In this document: positions 6,227 through 6,574 of the stretch, in pieces
Position numbering within the stretch: the first letter of the stretch is position 1
Layout of the letters: each line of letters starts with the position of its first letter
DNA from: Chloroflexi bacterium CG23_combo_of_CG06-09_8_20_14_all_45_10
GTDB taxonomy: Bacteria; Chloroflexota; Dehalococcoidia; GIF9; AB-539-J10
Direction: 5' to 3'
Assembly: GCA_002772325.1 (NCBI GenBank)
Contig: PCSL01000073.1
Coordinates: 1,931-8,504 of the forward strand
DNA length: 6,574 bases
Position numbers and translations under genes: made by a program
The notes under the pieces: generated by a model
What the model was told of the DNA's origin: nothing
Databases searched by the model: none
The model's input: only the letters and a program-made list of their open reading frames with translations

Positions 6227-6574
6227 ATGGATAAAAGAACAAAGTTTACCCTCGACGAGGAAGAGATACCTACTCATTGGTATAACATCCAGGCAGATTT
6301 ACCCAAGCCACTGCCACCAGTTTTGCACCCAGCTACGAAAAAACCAGTGACTCCCGATGACCTGGCTCCTCTATTCCCTATGGAGTTGATAAAGCAAGAG
6401 GTAAGCACTGAAAGGTGGATTGAAATCCCTGAGGAGGTACGTGATATCTATCGACTATGGAGACCGACTCCGTTATTCCGAGCGCACAGGTTAGAGAAAG
6501 CCCTGGATACACCAGCCAAGATTTTCTACAAATATGAAGGGGGAAGCCCCCCGGGTAGTCATAAACCTAACACT
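6227..6574 (+). CDS. trpB2: TrpB2-type tryptophan synthase beta chain, 3'-truncated by window edge
   Basis: The ATG at 6227 has AGGAGA at 6216-6221, 5 nt upstream. The frame stays open for 116 codons to the window end; a full TrpB2 is usually about 430-450 residues. The long N-terminal arm ([12 protein letters not shown], then [12 protein letters not shown] at residues 40-51), [27 protein letters not shown] and the PLP-lysine motif [10 protein letters not shown] (Lys113) are typical of TrpB2 and distinct from TrpB1 (KREDL-x-x-G-x-HK). TrpB2 enzymes make tryptophan from indole; some archaeal ones have been shown to prefer O-phosphoserine over serine, and some pair with TrpA while others act alone. 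Placement right after trpA suggests co-transcription and a possible claim on the same alpha subunit. The catalytic Glu, substrate-binding and C-terminal regions are outside the window. Confidence 0.9.
   Translation, partial: MDKRTKFTLDEEEIPTHWYNIQADLPKPLPPVLHPATKKPVTPDDLAPLFPMELIKQEVSTERWIEIPEEVRDIYRLWRPTPLFRAHRLEKALDTPAKIFYKYEGGSPPGSHKPNT

Noticed and set aside
6539..6552. GGGGG-AAG-CCCCC hairpin near the window end
   Set aside because: It lies within the conserved GGSPPG codons next to the TrpB2 PLP lysine, so coding constraint explains it.
1..6574. Search for CRISPR repeats, tRNA, rRNA, insertion sequences, T-box or trp attenuator
   Set aside because: I found no repeat-spacer pattern, transposase, tRNA-like fold or T-box motif. 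The operon leader is outside the window.

Overview
This window is a tryptophan biosynthesis operon, entirely on the + strand, from a prokaryote. The gene order is trpE (3' part), trpG, trpD, trpC, trpF, trpB, trpA, then the 5' part of a second, TrpB2-type tryptophan synthase beta gene. The order E-G-D-C-F-B-A, moderate GC content and tight gene packing suggest a bacterium. A Chloroflexota/Dehalococcoidia-like lineage is my best guess, but this rests on remembered gene order and is low confidence. No promoter, attenuator or terminator for the operon is visible; its start lies upstream of the window.

Region 1 (1-3966) is a conventional, tightly coupled block. trpG starts inside trpE (20-nt overlap), trpD and trpF begin on 4-nt ATGA/GTGA overlaps, and trpC follows trpD after 18 nt. 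TrpE and TrpG form anthranilate synthase. TrpD adds phosphoribosyl, TrpF isomerises the product, and TrpC closes the indole ring to give indole-3-glycerol phosphate. The expected catalytic residues are present in all five, apart from a less usual substrate-loop sequence in TrpF.

Region 2 (3950-4079) is the most informative stretch. A 25-codon reading frame starts inside the end of trpF, with its own Shine-Dalgarno sequence, and encodes KQLPDLSGYFEQFG, which looks like the N-terminus of an ordinary TrpB. It then ends at a stop codon. About 50 nt further on, a complete but divergent trpB begins at TTG. I read the short frame as the fossil 5' end of the operon's original trpB, left when a different trpB-trpA block replaced it.

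Region 3 (4080-6132) holds that trpB and trpA, overlapping by 11 nt. Both use AGA/AGG for arginine far more often than trpE or trpD. TrpB keeps the PLP lysine and the main catalytic residues but differs at several normally invariant positions, notably Asn where nearly all TrpBs have the Asp equivalent to Salmonella Asp305. TrpA keeps both catalytic acids.

Region 4 (6133-6574) is a 94-nt spacer with a GC-rich hairpin and a possible 29-codon ORF behind a perfect Shine-Dalgarno sequence, then the first 116 codons of trpB2, cut by the window end. The operon therefore encodes two beta-type subunits around one alpha subunit. They may differ in amino-acid donor, in alpha partner, or in using free indole.
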